A stretch of DNA of 64,000 nucleotides from Fasciola hepatica (GCA_948099385.1 CANUEZ040000184.1:620001-684000); one strand, 5' to 3'. Counted from the stretch's first letter, positions 23,150 through 35,918 are shown. The notes: generated by a model not told the origin, from the letters alone. Translations and numbers: made by a program.

Positions 23150-24050
23150 GAGTATGTTTCTGTGTCTCCTCGGTCATTGCTTTCATCCCTTGATCCGGTT
23201 TATTGCTCCCTACAGGCATTTATCTGTGCCTTCCAGTGTGGTCCGCTTTTCCATGTTCCACCGATTGTAAAGACAACGTTACTTTATGTTCTTTTACAGT
23301 TCCAAACCGTTTGATCTATCACTACCCAACTGCTCTGGCCCGTCACCACATGTCACATATGCATTGATCAAGTAATTAGACCCACTCTTATCTGATCTCT
23401 TCGAGTCTATCCTTCATCTTCCCTCGTTTATTATTTGCTCTTTACGGCCGGCATCACTTTTGTGCTTGAAACTTCGTCTGAATTCCCCCAAGTCAGTCCT
23501 GCATACTTTGATCCAATCCTATCTCCCTCTTCCAATCACTCATACTTTTTCTCCTAGTACTCCATTACTCTTTGCTCCTGCTCCTCGCATATTTATTTAT
23601 GTACTTATATATATATATCTACATATATATATATATATGCATATGTATACATACATCTGTACAGCATCCTGCAGTTTTTTGCCGACTATTTCTCATGCTA
23701 CCATCCCGCTGGCCCTCATGATATGCGTCCACTCTTTTTACATCTGCAACTCATATTTACCATATCAAATCCCTACAGATCATTCTTGCCATCCGTACCA
23801 CCCTTTACTTGTTCCAACGTTCGCTATCTGCCCTACGATGAGTTTTGTGCCTTGTCCGCTGACCATCTCCCGCAGCGTAGCACAAGCTTATTGGTATATG
23901 ACCCCTAGCAATGGCTCCCTCTTTTTTCCCCACCGTCTCCCGCTACCACCCTTTCCCATATCAATTTCTAGCCCCCTCCAAGCATGCCTGACGATTTTTA
24001 GATATCCTCGATTGGGCCACGGGCATTTCTTGTTTGCGTTTCAGTTTGGT
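23150..24050 (+). mobile_element. F1 family copy, 3'-truncated, first of a tandem pair
   Basis: This copy starts in the block CGGTTTATTGCTCCC, equivalent to the minus copy near 6010, and runs through the TA/TG-rich tract (23596-23645) to about 24050. There it switches back to an earlier part of the same family (TTTTCCATGTTCCACC occurs at 23250 and again at 24056). The 205-codon frame at 23460-24077 is pyrimidine-rich and lies inside the repeat, so I do not treat it as a gene. Confidence 0.7.
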
Positions 24051-25146
24051 TTGCTTTTCCATGTTCCACCATTGTAATGACAACGTTACGTCATGATGTT
24101 CTCTTACAGTTCCAAATCTTTTGACCTACCACTGCCCGATTCCTCTGGTCCGTTACCACATGTCACACCTGCATTGATCAAATAATTAGACCCATTTTTA
24201 CCTGTTTTCCCCGATCCTGTCTTTCATCTCCACCCTACCATGAACTGCTCCTCACAGTCTTCATCACTTCTGTGCTTCCGCATTCTATTTTTCTCTCCGT
24301 TGGGTAGCCATGTGCACCTGTCACGAAGGTAATCCACCACGATATTTCAAAAGTAATTCTGCAACCATTTGATCTAACCTTACCTACCCCTCCCAATGAC
24401 TGACACTTTCTTTCTAAGACCCCATTGCTATTGCTCCTGCTCCTCTTATATATATATATATTTATAAACTTGCGCATATATGTATATGTGTACGCGCTCT
24501 GCATATTGCAGTTTCTCACCGGCCACTTCTCTTGCTATCATCCCAAAGACCTTCACCATATGCATCCATCAATTCTACATCTGTGCCTCACACCCACCGT
24601 ATCCAATCCTTCTAAATCGTTTTTGTCATCTGATCAACCCTCTACGTCTTGTATTGCTCGCTCCCTGTCTCACGATGAGTTTTGTGCCCTGTCCGCCGAC
24701 AATCCACTGCAGAGTACCGATGCTTCATTGATATCTAATCCACTGCAGTGCACGTCAGTTTTTCTCCATCGTCCCTCGGTACTGCAGTTTCTTATACCGA
24801 TTTCTAGCCTTTCTCATGTTTATCGGTCGATTTTCAGATGTATTTACCCGGACCAGTCACCTAGTCCATCTGACCTTGACTTTCAAACTCACCGAGCGTC
24901 CATTCAAATCCGCCCTTGAGTTCATTCAAACTCCACACAATCACTATGGTGTGCATACATTCATCCTATTTTCATCCCACTTTATTCCCCCTTCTGAGCC
25001 ATTTTATCCTATATTTTCATGCAAGTTTCCACATTTTCGTGAATTATATCTGTCCATTCCATCATCTGCGTCAACAAGATCATGCACATGGCATGCTTCG
25101 GACGTCTCCAAAACAAACCAATATTATTATTATTATTAATATTAAT
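24051..25146 (+). mobile_element. F1 family copy with (ATT)n tail
   Basis: This copy repeats the family from TTTTCCATGTTCCACC at 24056, through the TA-rich tract (24446-24485), to the 3' end GGCATGCTTCGGACG and an ATT microsatellite tail at 25121-25146. It matches the minus copy at 4687-5660 along its length, including CGATGAGTTTTGTGCC (24675). The ATT tail and the dispersed 5'-variable copies indicate retroposition. Confidence 0.8.
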
Positions 25147-26899
25147 GGTAGGAAAGATGAGCCCCGGTGGAGTGATTGTACCCTCGGCTTTTATTGCCAG
25201 TCAGTCTGATGCATCATTGTTGAGAAATCGATCAATAGATAGCCAAAGTATGGAAAGTCAACAAGCCTGGTTAGCTATGAACATGGTAAATAGATCAAAA
25301 GTAACCTCAGCGAGAAGGTTATATATGAGCTTGGTCTCTCTCACCAGCCGCTTAAGGATTGAATCTCTTGGTGCGGACACACCTAATGACCCACCAGTGT
25401 GCGCATCCATGTCTCTAGGCGGGATTTTGAGACAGTGGCCATCTCTACAAGATAGCTTTCGAAGAACGGAAGAATGGAGTGTTCGACTTGATGACCGGTG
25501 GTGACTCACTCGACGTTGGACCTGTTGGACCAGATAGCAGGTGGGGAGATGCGCCTAGTGCATTGCGTACGGTAGTTGGCCAGACTTTATATGGCTCCGG
25601 CAGCGGGAAAGCTTCCCCACAACGTTCATGAGTTTGTCTCTTGCAAAGTAGGCCCCATTGAACGCGAGCTCCGGAGACTTTATGATAAAGTACTACTTTT
25701 CTCAGGAAAAGATTGTCTTTTGTTGTCCTGAGAGGGATACACCGCTCTTGACGGTCGAGGGAAAACCGGTGGCATATTGAACAATTGCGAGGTCCCAAAT
25801 CCCGGTATAGTATAGCATAGAATACTGGATAAACAGAAAACCTGGTTCTGAGGATATTTATACGTTTTTAAGAAACATTTCATTACCTCCCTCAACCAAG
25901 AAAACACAATGAGCTGGTGTTGGCTCAAAAGAAGAACACTTGGGATAAGTAGAATGGTCGGATACCCCAGCTTCAGGTAAAGAAAAGGTAGACACTTTCG
26001 TCATCACCTCGTATGGAACCCATAAAAACTCGAAAAGCGCCAAAAAGTATTCGACTGCTTCTAAGGGCTTCACTGCAGGTCATTGAATGGTTGTATTTTA
26101 CAGGGACCGAGCTTGAACATGCCGCTAATCGAGGCTTTGTGCCGATTTGTTTTTCTTGGATTACCTGTGTCGGCTGAAGCTCAGGAGATTTCCCTAGGTA
26201 AAGGTCTCAATTAAAGATCAAAAAGCCTTCAGACTTTTATGCGGCGACAAAAAAGGATCCATAGAATTGGTTATATCTTACGGTATGAGGGCTAACCTGT
26301 TTGTAGTGGTTTTCTTCTTACGCGTCGACCAGGCCCCATGAGAAACCGAAAAGGTATACGATAGTCGTTACATTTGAGCATTTGTGAAAAACGTCACATA
26401 CTATGTTGATGTTGATGGTTACCTTGGGTACTTTGATAGCAAAAACCCAGCTTTAAACCACCTCAATGATCTGGCGCACTTCCTCCAGCTGAGCGGACTT
26501 CGTCTCACCAAGCAGATGTCCAGTATCCCTGAGTTTATTAGGGCTGTGCCGAAAGGCGAACGAGCAAGAGGGATTCATCCGCTCAAAAATTGGTTGAACC
26601 AATGAAATTCGTCCCTCGGGGGCTTTGTAAAGTGCTCTGACTAGTATCCACGGTACAACTATTATAGGTGACGTCAGTAGACTGGGGCAGGCTGAGGCGA
26701 GCTGTAAATTGCGGGCAAATGAAATTCTCCATGGAACTTTTCTTTAGTACCACGTTTTGATGACCACTCCGGTGCGAAAGCTTTCGAAACGTTTCTTTGC
26801 TACGGAACACCGGTTCTATTTATTCCAGGATTAGTCACTGTGGGCCAGCTGAGCACTTGAGACATTCAAGGTGAAAGAGTAGAGCTGCCAGAGTAGTGG
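25147..26899. other. No recognisable feature
   Basis: The sequence lies between the F1 tail and LINE-D. Frames of 117-140 codons at 25082-25504 (plus) and 25445-25798 (minus) overlap and carry no known motif. The 5' part of LINE-D would be expected at its right end, but I could not find endonuclease motifs. Confidence 0.35.
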
Positions 26900-28630
26900 G
26901 ATAGTGAAAATCGTCGGCACCTCCTACGGTGCAGGTTCTCAGGGACTAGGTTTGCGGCTACTAGGATGGCTGCCAAAACTGGATACGAGAAAACTGGCGA
27001 AGGATGCCAAGGTCGACTGCAAGTCTCACTTCAGTTACTTGCAGTCAAGTTTCCTCCCAAGGATGACTATGGACAGTAAAAAAGGAACAGGGAAGGCACT
27101 CAGAACCAACTTTGATAAGGCGGATGCTCTCATGCTTTTCTTCTAACAAGTTTACAAAGTGGACAGTGGTATACCTGGTCGAAGCCTACAAGGTTTGCCC
27201 CTTTCGTCGATCACGAAGGACGCCTTGATAAATATTTCGGAAGTAGCCACCACTTTAGGCGGGTTGAACTCATCCACTTCGGCGGGGTTCGACGGTATCC
27301 ATCCTCCTATCTTGGAGCCGCTGGGTGGAGTACTTGCGGAACCTCTGACGGCACTGTTTGCCCTAACTGTGGAAGAGGGTGTCACCTTGAAAGGCTGGAA
27401 GCTGTCTGTTGTGTGGCCAATTGATGAGGGCGGAGACAGGGACGGTTGGTCCAACTACCGGCAGGTGAGCCTCATCTCAGTGGTCTTTGAAGTGATGGGG
27501 AGAATTTTCGAGGACAGGATAGCAACACACATGACGGCTGATTATCTAGCGATACCAAATCAACATGTTTTTGCAAGACGCTTTAACGCCTAATCAATGA
27601 TCGAGAGAGAGGGGAGACAGAGTGGAAGTGTTACATAGAATACAAAAGAGCGTTGGACTCAGTAACCCGCCAACTACCACTTGACAAGCCAGCGACTTTC
27701 GGGCTGACCCCCCGAGTTACAGCTTGGATCAAGAACTCTATAATAGGTAGAGTCCTCCAGGTTAGATTTAAGGAGAGAGTCCCGCAAGAGGGGGCCCCTG
27801 CACAACTGCGTACTCCAGAGTTCAGTGCTTTCGCCTTCTCCCAACACTTGTAGACGACATCGGCTTGGGCTTAGAGAATTCCATCTTCGCATTTGCGGAC
27901 GATGCCAAAGAGGTCTTGTCCATATCAGATGGTTCCATTTTGCGAGACCTGTACAAGGCATACTAATGGTCGGAGGAGTTAGGTCTGCCCTTGGCGGCTA
28001 ACATCTGCCTGTACTTAGAGAACGGCAGATGGATACTCCTGCTGAGGCTGTCGGGATCATTGAGTCAAGAGGAGACTGCCCCACAGGTAAGCAGCTTAAA
28101 AGATCTAGGGGTGGTAATCCCTGGCGACAATGTCGCTAGGCTGCTCAGAAAGCCCTAAGACCCCTCTGGTACCTCAAAATGGCAGTGGCAGCAAGAAAAC
28201 CAAGGGCATTTTATCCACTTTACAAAACGTTTTGGAGTACTTTCTGGAAGTTTGTGCCCAGGCCTGGAGGCCGTACATGGGAAAAGACATTGCTTGCCTG
28301 CCTGCGAGGCTCAGCCGTGAGCAACACCTCTAGAGATTTGACCTGTAATCACTGGAACATAGGAGGCGTAATAGTGCCCCTGTGGAAAACTTCAAAATTA
28401 TAGTATGAAAGTTGAATTTAATGAAGGATTGAGGCCGTCACTTATGTCCGTTAGCAACACCGTAGAAAGGGACAGTCCTTAAAATTACATAAGAGAGTAG
28501 GGACTCAACTGAGAGAAAAGGTTTTCCCTCTTTACTGTAGCAGATGTTCAGAGTAGAGTGTCGGACGAGGTAACTGCAGCGTCATATGTAAAGGATTTCA
28601 AGAATCGGCCTGATGGAAGATGAAACAGCA
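26900..28630 (+). pseudogene. CR1-type LINE reverse transcriptase with C-terminal part (LINE-D)
   Basis: The relic reads in order across three frames: NFDKADALMLFF before the RT; SAGFDGIHPPIL, WKLSVVWPI and GWSNYRQVSLISVVFEVM in the frame 27159-27593 (fingers); a palm block with YKRALDSVT near 27640; the active-site box FADDAK with FADD at 27892-27903; SSLKDLGVV near 28095; RAFYPLYKTF and AQAWRPYMGKDIACL (28200-28300); and near the end SDEVTAASYVKDF (28560-28605). These match the CR1 RT, thumb and C-terminal tail. The catalytic FADD is intact but at least two frameshifts and several stops kill the element. No endonuclease was found upstream, so it is probably 5'-truncated. Confidence 0.88.
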
Positions 28631-31319
28631 TGTCTAGCAAAAAGAGGCACAGAGTGATATCAGGTTTCTATTACGTCCTGCCCCCTCCCCGATTTACTCC
28701 CTTCTTCAACCACATCCGTCCAGTGCCACCCAATTTTTCATCTCATTTGCCTTATGGCGTTTGCTTCATTAGTCTTGAGTAACCTCTTGCACTCATGGCC
28801 CTATGGCTGGCCGGCCATCAGCTAATAGCAGCTGAAAACAGCGACCCAGAACACCCTACGGAATGGCTCGCAGTGGGTAGAGATCTTCTCTTTTCTATTC
28901 TTCTTTAATATTACGCTGAAAGAGATCCGGTCTTCCAGCTAGTCGCAGCCCCAGGAGATCAAAAGAGTTCACGGTACGAAGGACTGGACACTTTCGGCCC
29001 CTTGCCATGCAAGTCCTGTAGATCTGACTAAACTGAACTGAATTACAAGGCAGGAACCAAGGCTGTGCCAAAATGAATGATTTAACGAGGGATTTTGTGT
29101 TACTTGGCATTGTGTGCTTCCTAAAAGTGTGCTTTGGTTGCCTGCACCCTGACTTCGGTACAAAAAGAAATGCTGCTCCGAAGGACACTGAGAATAATTG
29201 GTAAGTCCCAAAGTTCACAGCTATCTACCCCATTTTGCCTTCGAAGCTGTTGTTTCACGAAGCGACAGCTTGGTAGCGGCACAGGAGGATTGAAGCAACA
29301 AGACCGCACTGAGTGTCAAAGGCTTCTTCCAGAACGGCTGGTGAATGGTGGCGTGTGATGTGCTGTCGGTATCGTAAGAAGTGGTGTGGTTCTCAATGTA
29401 ACGATGGGCTGTTGATTGTCAACAGTAATCTTTGGTTTTTTATCGGTGGACACTTGTGGGGCCGGCGCTGCAGGTGACGTGGGTGTGTGAAAGCGCTCGT
29501 GATTTAGTTAGTCAACGGAAACGGTACCCGGCCTACTACCCTTGTGAATGCCAACGTACCTGTTTGTATGGCTAAACACCTAAGGTGGACCGGATGCAGT
29601 GGTGGGATTTGTTTGCCCACTGGATTGTTAGGATTAAAAGCGAATGGTGGCACGGAGGTATCAGTATGTGCTCGCACGCGTATGGGTTATAGACAAGTTG
29701 GATAGGAAGGAACTTACGGTTCCTTTGGTATTGGAAACAGATAGTCCGGAACTTTATATAAGGCTGAGTTGAACATACTTGCACGGAAGGCTAGTAGTCG
29801 CTCGGAAAACGGTTTCAACCTAAGTACTCCAGAGGTAACAGGTGACTAACTACCCAGAATCCAAGAGAACGAAAGGCGGATTATTTCTTCAGCCATTAAG
29901 GATTGGCTGCAGCATCAGTAGCTCCCTCGGCTGACGGTATGAGTGTTTTACTATGCAGTAAGACAAAGGCCGGTATGCCGTTGTTGTAATCTTTTTACAG
30001 CTAAGAGTTTCTTCGAATTCACGAAAAATGCATTTTATTTTGTTTGTCGCTGTCTGAGATGACGGTAAATTGGACGAAGTAGTATGACAACTAAACTTTC
30101 TGTCAAGAAACTGCCACCGCCACTGCGCGAAAAGGTCAACAACCGTTAGCTTTGGGATACATCCTTGTTTTGGCGGTGGTGGACTGGCTATATCAACAAG
30201 AAAGTGTGATAAAACAGCATCGGAAACGGAGAATATGCAAGGAGAAGAAATGACGGTGAACTTTGTTTTTTGACATGGTGAGCATTGTTTGGTCCTTAGA
30301 GCAATGTCAAATTCATATCAGCCACACAAAGCTGACGGAAGTGAGTTTGCAAGATTTATAGATTCCTAGGTGGTAGCTTTATTGTAGATATTGAAAAAGG
30401 ATTTTCCCGTGGAAAGTAGAAACAACTAAGCGAAGGCAACCAGTTGACCAGTAACAATACTGTTCCGTCCGCCAAAGGTAGAAGGCATTCCTGCAAATAT
30501 AACGTCGAAGGTATGCGCAATTTAGTCAGTGACCGATCACCTCTCTAGAATTGCTTTAGTTCGTCCCTTCGAATTGTGTGTGTACCGTTTTGACGTCAGG
30601 ATTGGAAGAAGAGTCAGCAAAACACCCAAGCCCGTGGCGGATATCCGCTGTGAGCGGATATATGCGTATTACAAATGACGCACGTCTCTTGGTGGACATT
30701 TATCGAGCTTAGCAAGAAGTGCACGATGAAGGAGTTTTTGCTCAGTGTGCACTCAGAATTGTCGCCCTTAAAGGCAGGAGTAGATATGCAGAGTTCCACG
30801 AAAAAATATCCCGTGAATTTCTGCTTCTCCTGGAGATTTTGTGAACAGGCCGCCAGCAATTGTACTTGGTTGTAAGCTACTGGATGCACTCGTAGTCAGA
30901 GCAACACTCTTATAGTAATCAAGGTGAGTTGAGGTAGCACCGTAGCCTCATTGGGCGCCTAGTTGGTCTGTGTGAATGCAACCTTGGTCTCCAGAGTAAA
31001 ATCGATTGCCTCGAAGTCGAAGCTTAGCGGGTCGGTTGTCAGTGAAACAGCTGATGCATGGAATCGGATAAAATGCGATAATGATAAAAACTTTTCAGGA
31101 AACGAGGTGACTGCTTGACTTTAAATGTAGGAACTGGGAGGACTCTGCGCACCTTCCTGAGAGAGGTTACTAACAGTGTTTGTTCGTAAGATGTCCAGGA
31201 AAATTAGGTAAGTTGAATCTGGAAGCTTTCATCGAGGTTCGTTAGAAGATTGTATCTTAACTCCAATGGAGACAATTGAAAGCAAATATTTCCAAAAGCA
31301 AGTCCATTCCTCGAGAAAG
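28631..31319. other. No firmly recognisable feature
   Basis: The first 290 bases may be the 3' untranslated part of LINE-D, ending in TTTAATATT near 28915. A short block around 29050-29105 resembles 37315-37375. The rest (29.4-31.3 kb) has short frames only. Confidence 0.35.
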
Positions 31320-31900
31320 TAAATTCTAGCTGTTCACCGAAACCTCAGTTGGTTACCATCGTATCTGACATCAAGGAAACGTGGTGGTCCTTGACTGCGG
31401 TTTATCATCACCTCGACCAGTAACTAGTGGATTTGATCTGAGCAGCTTCCCTAGCCTTCTTACATTTTTATGCGCGTAAAAGATATTCTGAAGGTCACCA
31501 AACGAGGCTCTGCTTTCTCGTTTGTTGGTGACATCAAAATTATGTATTTCTTTGGGCCGAAAGTCTCAGTTCCCTCTGTCGCAGGTATTCCAAATGATTT
31601 ACTTCCGCCGGGTTTTTGAAGGAACCAGTGGCTGATGATATCTTTCGCCGCTAGAAGGTTCCTCCCTGTGCATAAATGTCAAGTCCTCACAAGAGTATTT
31701 AAAATTAATGATCAGTCCACCCCCAACGACCCAGAAGTACAGGACTTTGGATTACAACACTACAGTGCGTTTGATTTCTGCGAACATTCTGCCGTATAGG
31801 CCTCTAAAACTGGACGGCTTATCGGTCTGAATAAAAGAAACTTCGGTCTTTCGGGGGCAGGCCAAGGATTTTTCGAATTCGTGTCACACTATTTTTGAAA
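31320..31900 (+). pseudogene. CR1-type LINE RT relic (LINE-C), heavily decayed
   Basis: Plus-strand blocks in the expected order are: LSWLPSYLTSRKR (31340-31380), PVTSGFDLSSFPSLLTFLC (31418-31475) equivalent to the PVTSGVPQGS-type box, SFVGDIKI (31517-31540) in place of FADDIKIW, and then INDQSTPNDPEVQDFGLQ followed by SKTGRLIGLNKRNF (31705-31845), equivalent to the RDLG block and the start of the thumb. The active-site pair ADD has become VGD. Frameshifts and stops are frequent. The identification rests on the order of several weak matches. Confidence 0.65.
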
Positions 31901-32394
31901 CGTGGCGCTCTCGTCTCTTCTAACATGAGGCAGGTTGACCGATTAACCATTGAAAACTTAAAAAGGTAACTTACAAAACAGTAGCTCGCAGTTCCCCACC
32001 CCAAAAATTATACGCAGCCGTGTAAAATATTGAATCTAAAACTCCTGTGGTTGCGCCGTCCAAAAAAACTGTTTTTCTTCGGAAAATTGAATCTTCATCT
32101 TGCTATTTGGTACCCCAGGCCAAAAATTCCTTCAACTACTTTTCCCGACATGGGAACTCAGTGGCCCTCATTGCTGTATCTAGGAATGCGAAGCCGTCTA
32201 GTTTATTCATCAGTGCATATTCCCCCCTTTAAAACGAACTTGTACAACTTCTCTGCTTTTCAGAAGGGAAAACCTTGTGGCTGCCAAAACCTTAATCTAA
32301 CGCATGATCACTAAGTGTCTACTGCTGGAGCCCACGAATCAGGTCTGAGGTGATAACGAGTAAACAACAACTACTGTCCAGTGAACAGTACCAG

Positions 32395-33330
32395 TAATAA
32401 TGATATTACAAACAACAATAATAATAGTAGTTTATTTTGGAGATTCACGAAGCTTGTCGGATGCATAATCAAAATTTTACAGGCCATAAATTGGACACGC
32501 AAAATTCGTGAAAATGTAGAAGTATGCGTGACAAAGTAGGGTAGATAGACTCGGGCGGGAGAATAAAGAGAGATGAAGGTATGATAAGTGCATGCATACC
32601 AAAGAAAAATGAGGGGAGTTGAAATGAACCTAAAGGCGAATTGAAATGAATGCTCGGTGAATTGATTTTGAGAGTCAAGGCCAAATGGAGAATCTCACTG
32701 GGCTAATTGGAGACTTCTGAACGCCGACACAGAGGTGGGGCTAGGAATCGGTATAAGGAACTGTGGTGACTGGAGACGGTGGAGGAAAGTGTGGTGCATT
32801 GCAAGGGATTAGATAGCGATGAGGCATTGCCGCACTGCAATCGACGGTCGGTAGATGGGGCATGAAAAGCTTTTTTAAACAGGGAGCAAGCAGTGCAAGA
32901 CTTAAGGGTGGGTCAAACGGCAGAGATGATTCGGGAGGACTAGGTACAGTAGGTGTGAAACACAGATGTAGAAAGGACGAAAGCTTATCATGAGGGTCAG
33001 GGGATGATGGCAAAGGAAATGGCCGGCGAAGAACTGGAGGATGCCGAGCTAATCTATATACGTGCACATATTTCCATATAAATGGAAGAGAAACAGGAGC
33101 AAAGAGCAGTGGAGTGATAGAAAAAATATCAGTGATTGGAAGGGGCGCGCAGGGTTAGACCAAATGGTATGGAATTACTTCAGGAGAATTCTGATGACTT
33201 TTCTTAGTGACTTATGAACATGGCAGCTCAAGAGAAAGGGAGAAAGAAATGATTTTGAAAGCACAGAAATGATGACGGCTGTGAAGCGCACTTCATAAAG
33301 GAGGGAAGATGGAGGAAAATGTGGAAGAAA
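32395..33330 (-). mobile_element. F1 family copy (minus)
   Basis: The tail is at 32398-32433 (AAT-rich, ATAATAATAG), then TTTATTTTGGAGATTC and GAAGCTTGTCGGATGC, the family 3' end. The body matches the 24.3-25.1 kb copy, including the pre-tract GGAGCAAAGAGCAGTGG (33095) and the block near 33280 equivalent to CATCACTTCTGTGCTT. The TA tract is reduced. The upstream limit is set where similarity fades. Confidence 0.7.
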
Positions 33331-34149
33331 TCAGGCAAGAACTACTGGTGTATTCTTAGGAGCATATGGGTTTATTCGATGTTTTAATGAGCAGATAGAA
33401 ACGGTGTAGCCTGCATCTTATGGTTACCAATAAAACTTTCCGTGTGTTCGTTATCCATTGCTCATTTTCAACTCTCTTGACACTGACGCATATACGGTCC
33501 ACTGTTGCATTGTTAGTCGGGCGGTTCATGCTCTATGTTTTGGCCGAAATCAGCACCATCCTTTCACATCAGCCGCCATCTTGCAGCAAAATTTTGCTAA
33601 AGCTCGAAAATATCCGGTAGCTTATGCGATATTGGTTTTTCATGGTATTAGCCTTGTCCAAGCGTGAACTATTCGGTTCTTGATACCGCATTTTACACAT
33701 GAGATTTTAGTCCTCGTTTTGGTGAACGAGCCGTTGAAATTCATTTAGACATGATTTCATCGTACGTGTAAGATCAAATTTTGTTAGGATCCGAGCCATG
33801 TATACTCCGTGGACGGACATTTGCAATTTTATTGCCCAAAACTTAGTAGCACCTGTTTCCTTCTTTCATGCCGCACTGAAAATCAGCTTTATTAGAAGCT
33901 TTATTTTGCTATCAGCAGCCTCTTATGTAACATGGCGTGCATCTTTGTAGACCATTTTATCTTCTGCTGGGATGACTAACACAGTTATCAGCATTCTCTT
34001 GACCCCGTGGAATGCTCCGTTTTTGCTTACACCTCAACTTGAGATTGCGGGCCCCATTCTGACAAACAAACCGCTACAAATCGTGTGGCTTTCCGTCCGG
34101 CATACGCGCAACGTCTGGTCTTGATAGGATTTCACCCGCGTACATTTCA
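33331..34149. other. No recognisable feature
   Basis: Short frames only, no motif I recognise. Confidence 0.4.
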
Positions 34150-34625
34150 GTGCCTGGTATCCGCTATTTTTCTATCCAGGCCCTTGTAGCATGCTTTTTT
34201 CGGTTCAGGACTGCATTGCTAATAAACCATATGCGTAGCATTCTTTTGGATCTTAAGCCCTTATCTATCTTCAGCGTGGCCTTCCATACTTCATTTGGTG
34301 ACTTCCGCCTTTTGAAAAGATCAACGGAAAATAATTCGGATATGTTCAAACTTCCTACTGCTGTCATTTCGTCCGGTGCCATTCATGTATGTACTCAAGG
34401 CCTTCAACGTACCTCATTCAAGGATGACCGAACCGACCATTTAGCCTTCAATTTTAAATTTCCCGGCCGTTGACATCACCTTGGTCAATTCCAGCTTATC
34501 CTTCGTGTGACTTATTTTATCCTCTCGTAAACTCTGATTCACTCGTCTGTCGTGTCAGTTGAACTTGCATTGAAGCACGCCTGGGGCCCATCCAAAATAT
34601 GTCATTGTTATTATTATTTTTCTTC
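34150..34625 (+). repeat. Unnamed repeat with TTATTATTATT tail
   Basis: The right end (GAAGCACGCCTGGGGCCCATCCAAAA, then TTATTATTATT near 34608) resembles an F1 3' end. The part around 34370-34400 (TCCGGTGCCATTCATGTATG) resembles 15660-15685 in the right arm of IR1 (TCCGGTACTATTCATGTACG). It is probably a diverged member of a family also present in that inverted repeat. Confidence 0.4.
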
Positions 34626-35099
34626 TTATCGAATATTGCACACTGTGGTAAGCACCAATCTACACATCTGAACACTCGCTTGTTTCTTGATTTTTCGACC
34701 GCGATAAATTTTGGACTAAACCTATGACTCTGCTGCATAAATGCATTTTGTTTTAAGGAATGCTGAACTTTGGTTCTTGCTTGCTGATTGTTTTTTGAAA
34801 CTTCACTGAATTTCGCATACATTTCATGTTAAAGCTTATGATCTAGTGGCGAAGACCGTCCGTATCAATCTTGGGATTCGCTCACTTGACCTCACGTTAG
34901 CCTAATTCGGTATAAGGACTTAGCCACATTATTAGAAATGCTGGGAGATTTACAGTGTGTGAGCTATATGTTCATTTAATTTGAAGAGAGGGGGCGGGGT
35001 ACTGGTAAATAAAGTGCCGTTGATGTGGCCAAACACGGACAGGAGTCTTTGGAGTAATTGGATTGTATCATTTTGGATTATCTACTCTGCATCTGGTAG

Positions 35100-35470
35100 C
35101 TCAGACTGCGTGCTTGCGAACTCGAACAATCACAGAGGCTTGGTGATGGCCTATTTTGGGTGTCTTCTTTATCAGTAAGGATCTAATGATGCGGCTGTAC
35201 GTGACCGCTTACGTGGAAGATTGCTTTCCCAGAGAGGGTCCTCGAAAAGTCATGCTTGTTTGGGATGGGTACATGTCGGGGATGGCAATATTTTTAAAAG
35301 CCCGATACTCTCAACTGGATTTCCAGTCACCGGGTGGCTTTGAAACCATGAGCCAAGCAAAGCCCATTAGATGGAGGAAAAATTGATTATACCGATATTC
35401 ATCACGAGTTCGAATTCATAGTGTGCAATACGGATTTTGTCTGACTTGACCCTTAAAGGTTAGAAAATGA
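35100..35470 (-). pseudogene. Ty3/Gypsy retrotransposon RT relic
   Basis: Reading the minus strand from 35470 down, the translation gives EFELVMNIGII, then (after a stop and frameshift) LMVSKPPGDWKSS, stop, EYRAFKNIAIPDMYP. In a second frame follow PIPNKHDFSRTLSGKAIF and DKEDTQ. These match the start of the Gypsy RT: the GIIRPS region, the PLHMVPKP-GDWRPCGDYRALN block, PDRYPIPHIQDF, and the box before YHQI. The catalytic YLDD part is not recovered. It is an isolated, multiply broken fragment; no LTRs were found. Confidence 0.78.
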
Positions 35471-35918
35471 ACCCGTTGGTTTTTGTTATGTGTATTGGCG
35501 CATTGCACTATATGCTGGGGCGGTGAATTATTGAGGTCTGTTAGGAGATGAAAAGTCTTTTGAAGCTTCAGCAAACGGTGACCGGTGCTGTGCAAGCAGA
35601 ATGGTCTAAAATTAGTTGCATCTGCCAATGCCGATGACGAAAGGCTTGGATGGGGTGTCCATCATCTTCCGATTTTCGAGGTCCACTGTCAGGTCAAGAT
35701 AGAAAAAATCCGAACCAGTGATAGGATTTGCGCCTTGGTCTGAAATAAAGGCAACTTAAAACATCATCCGTGAGTTTAACTCAGAGTAGCCGCTATACAT
35801 TTTCCGTGATTGTCATGTTGTTCGCCGCCCGTATTGTGAAATTTCATGGTTTGAAAGGTGGGGTTTATTTGACGGGATGTTGCTGATCTGTGCACCGCTA
35901 TTGACGAGGCGGAGACGA

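Noticed and set aside
23460..24077. 205-codon open frame as a gene
   Set aside because: It lies entirely within the F1 repeat, crosses a TA-rich microsatellite and the junction of two copies, and its openness reflects pyrimidine-rich composition.
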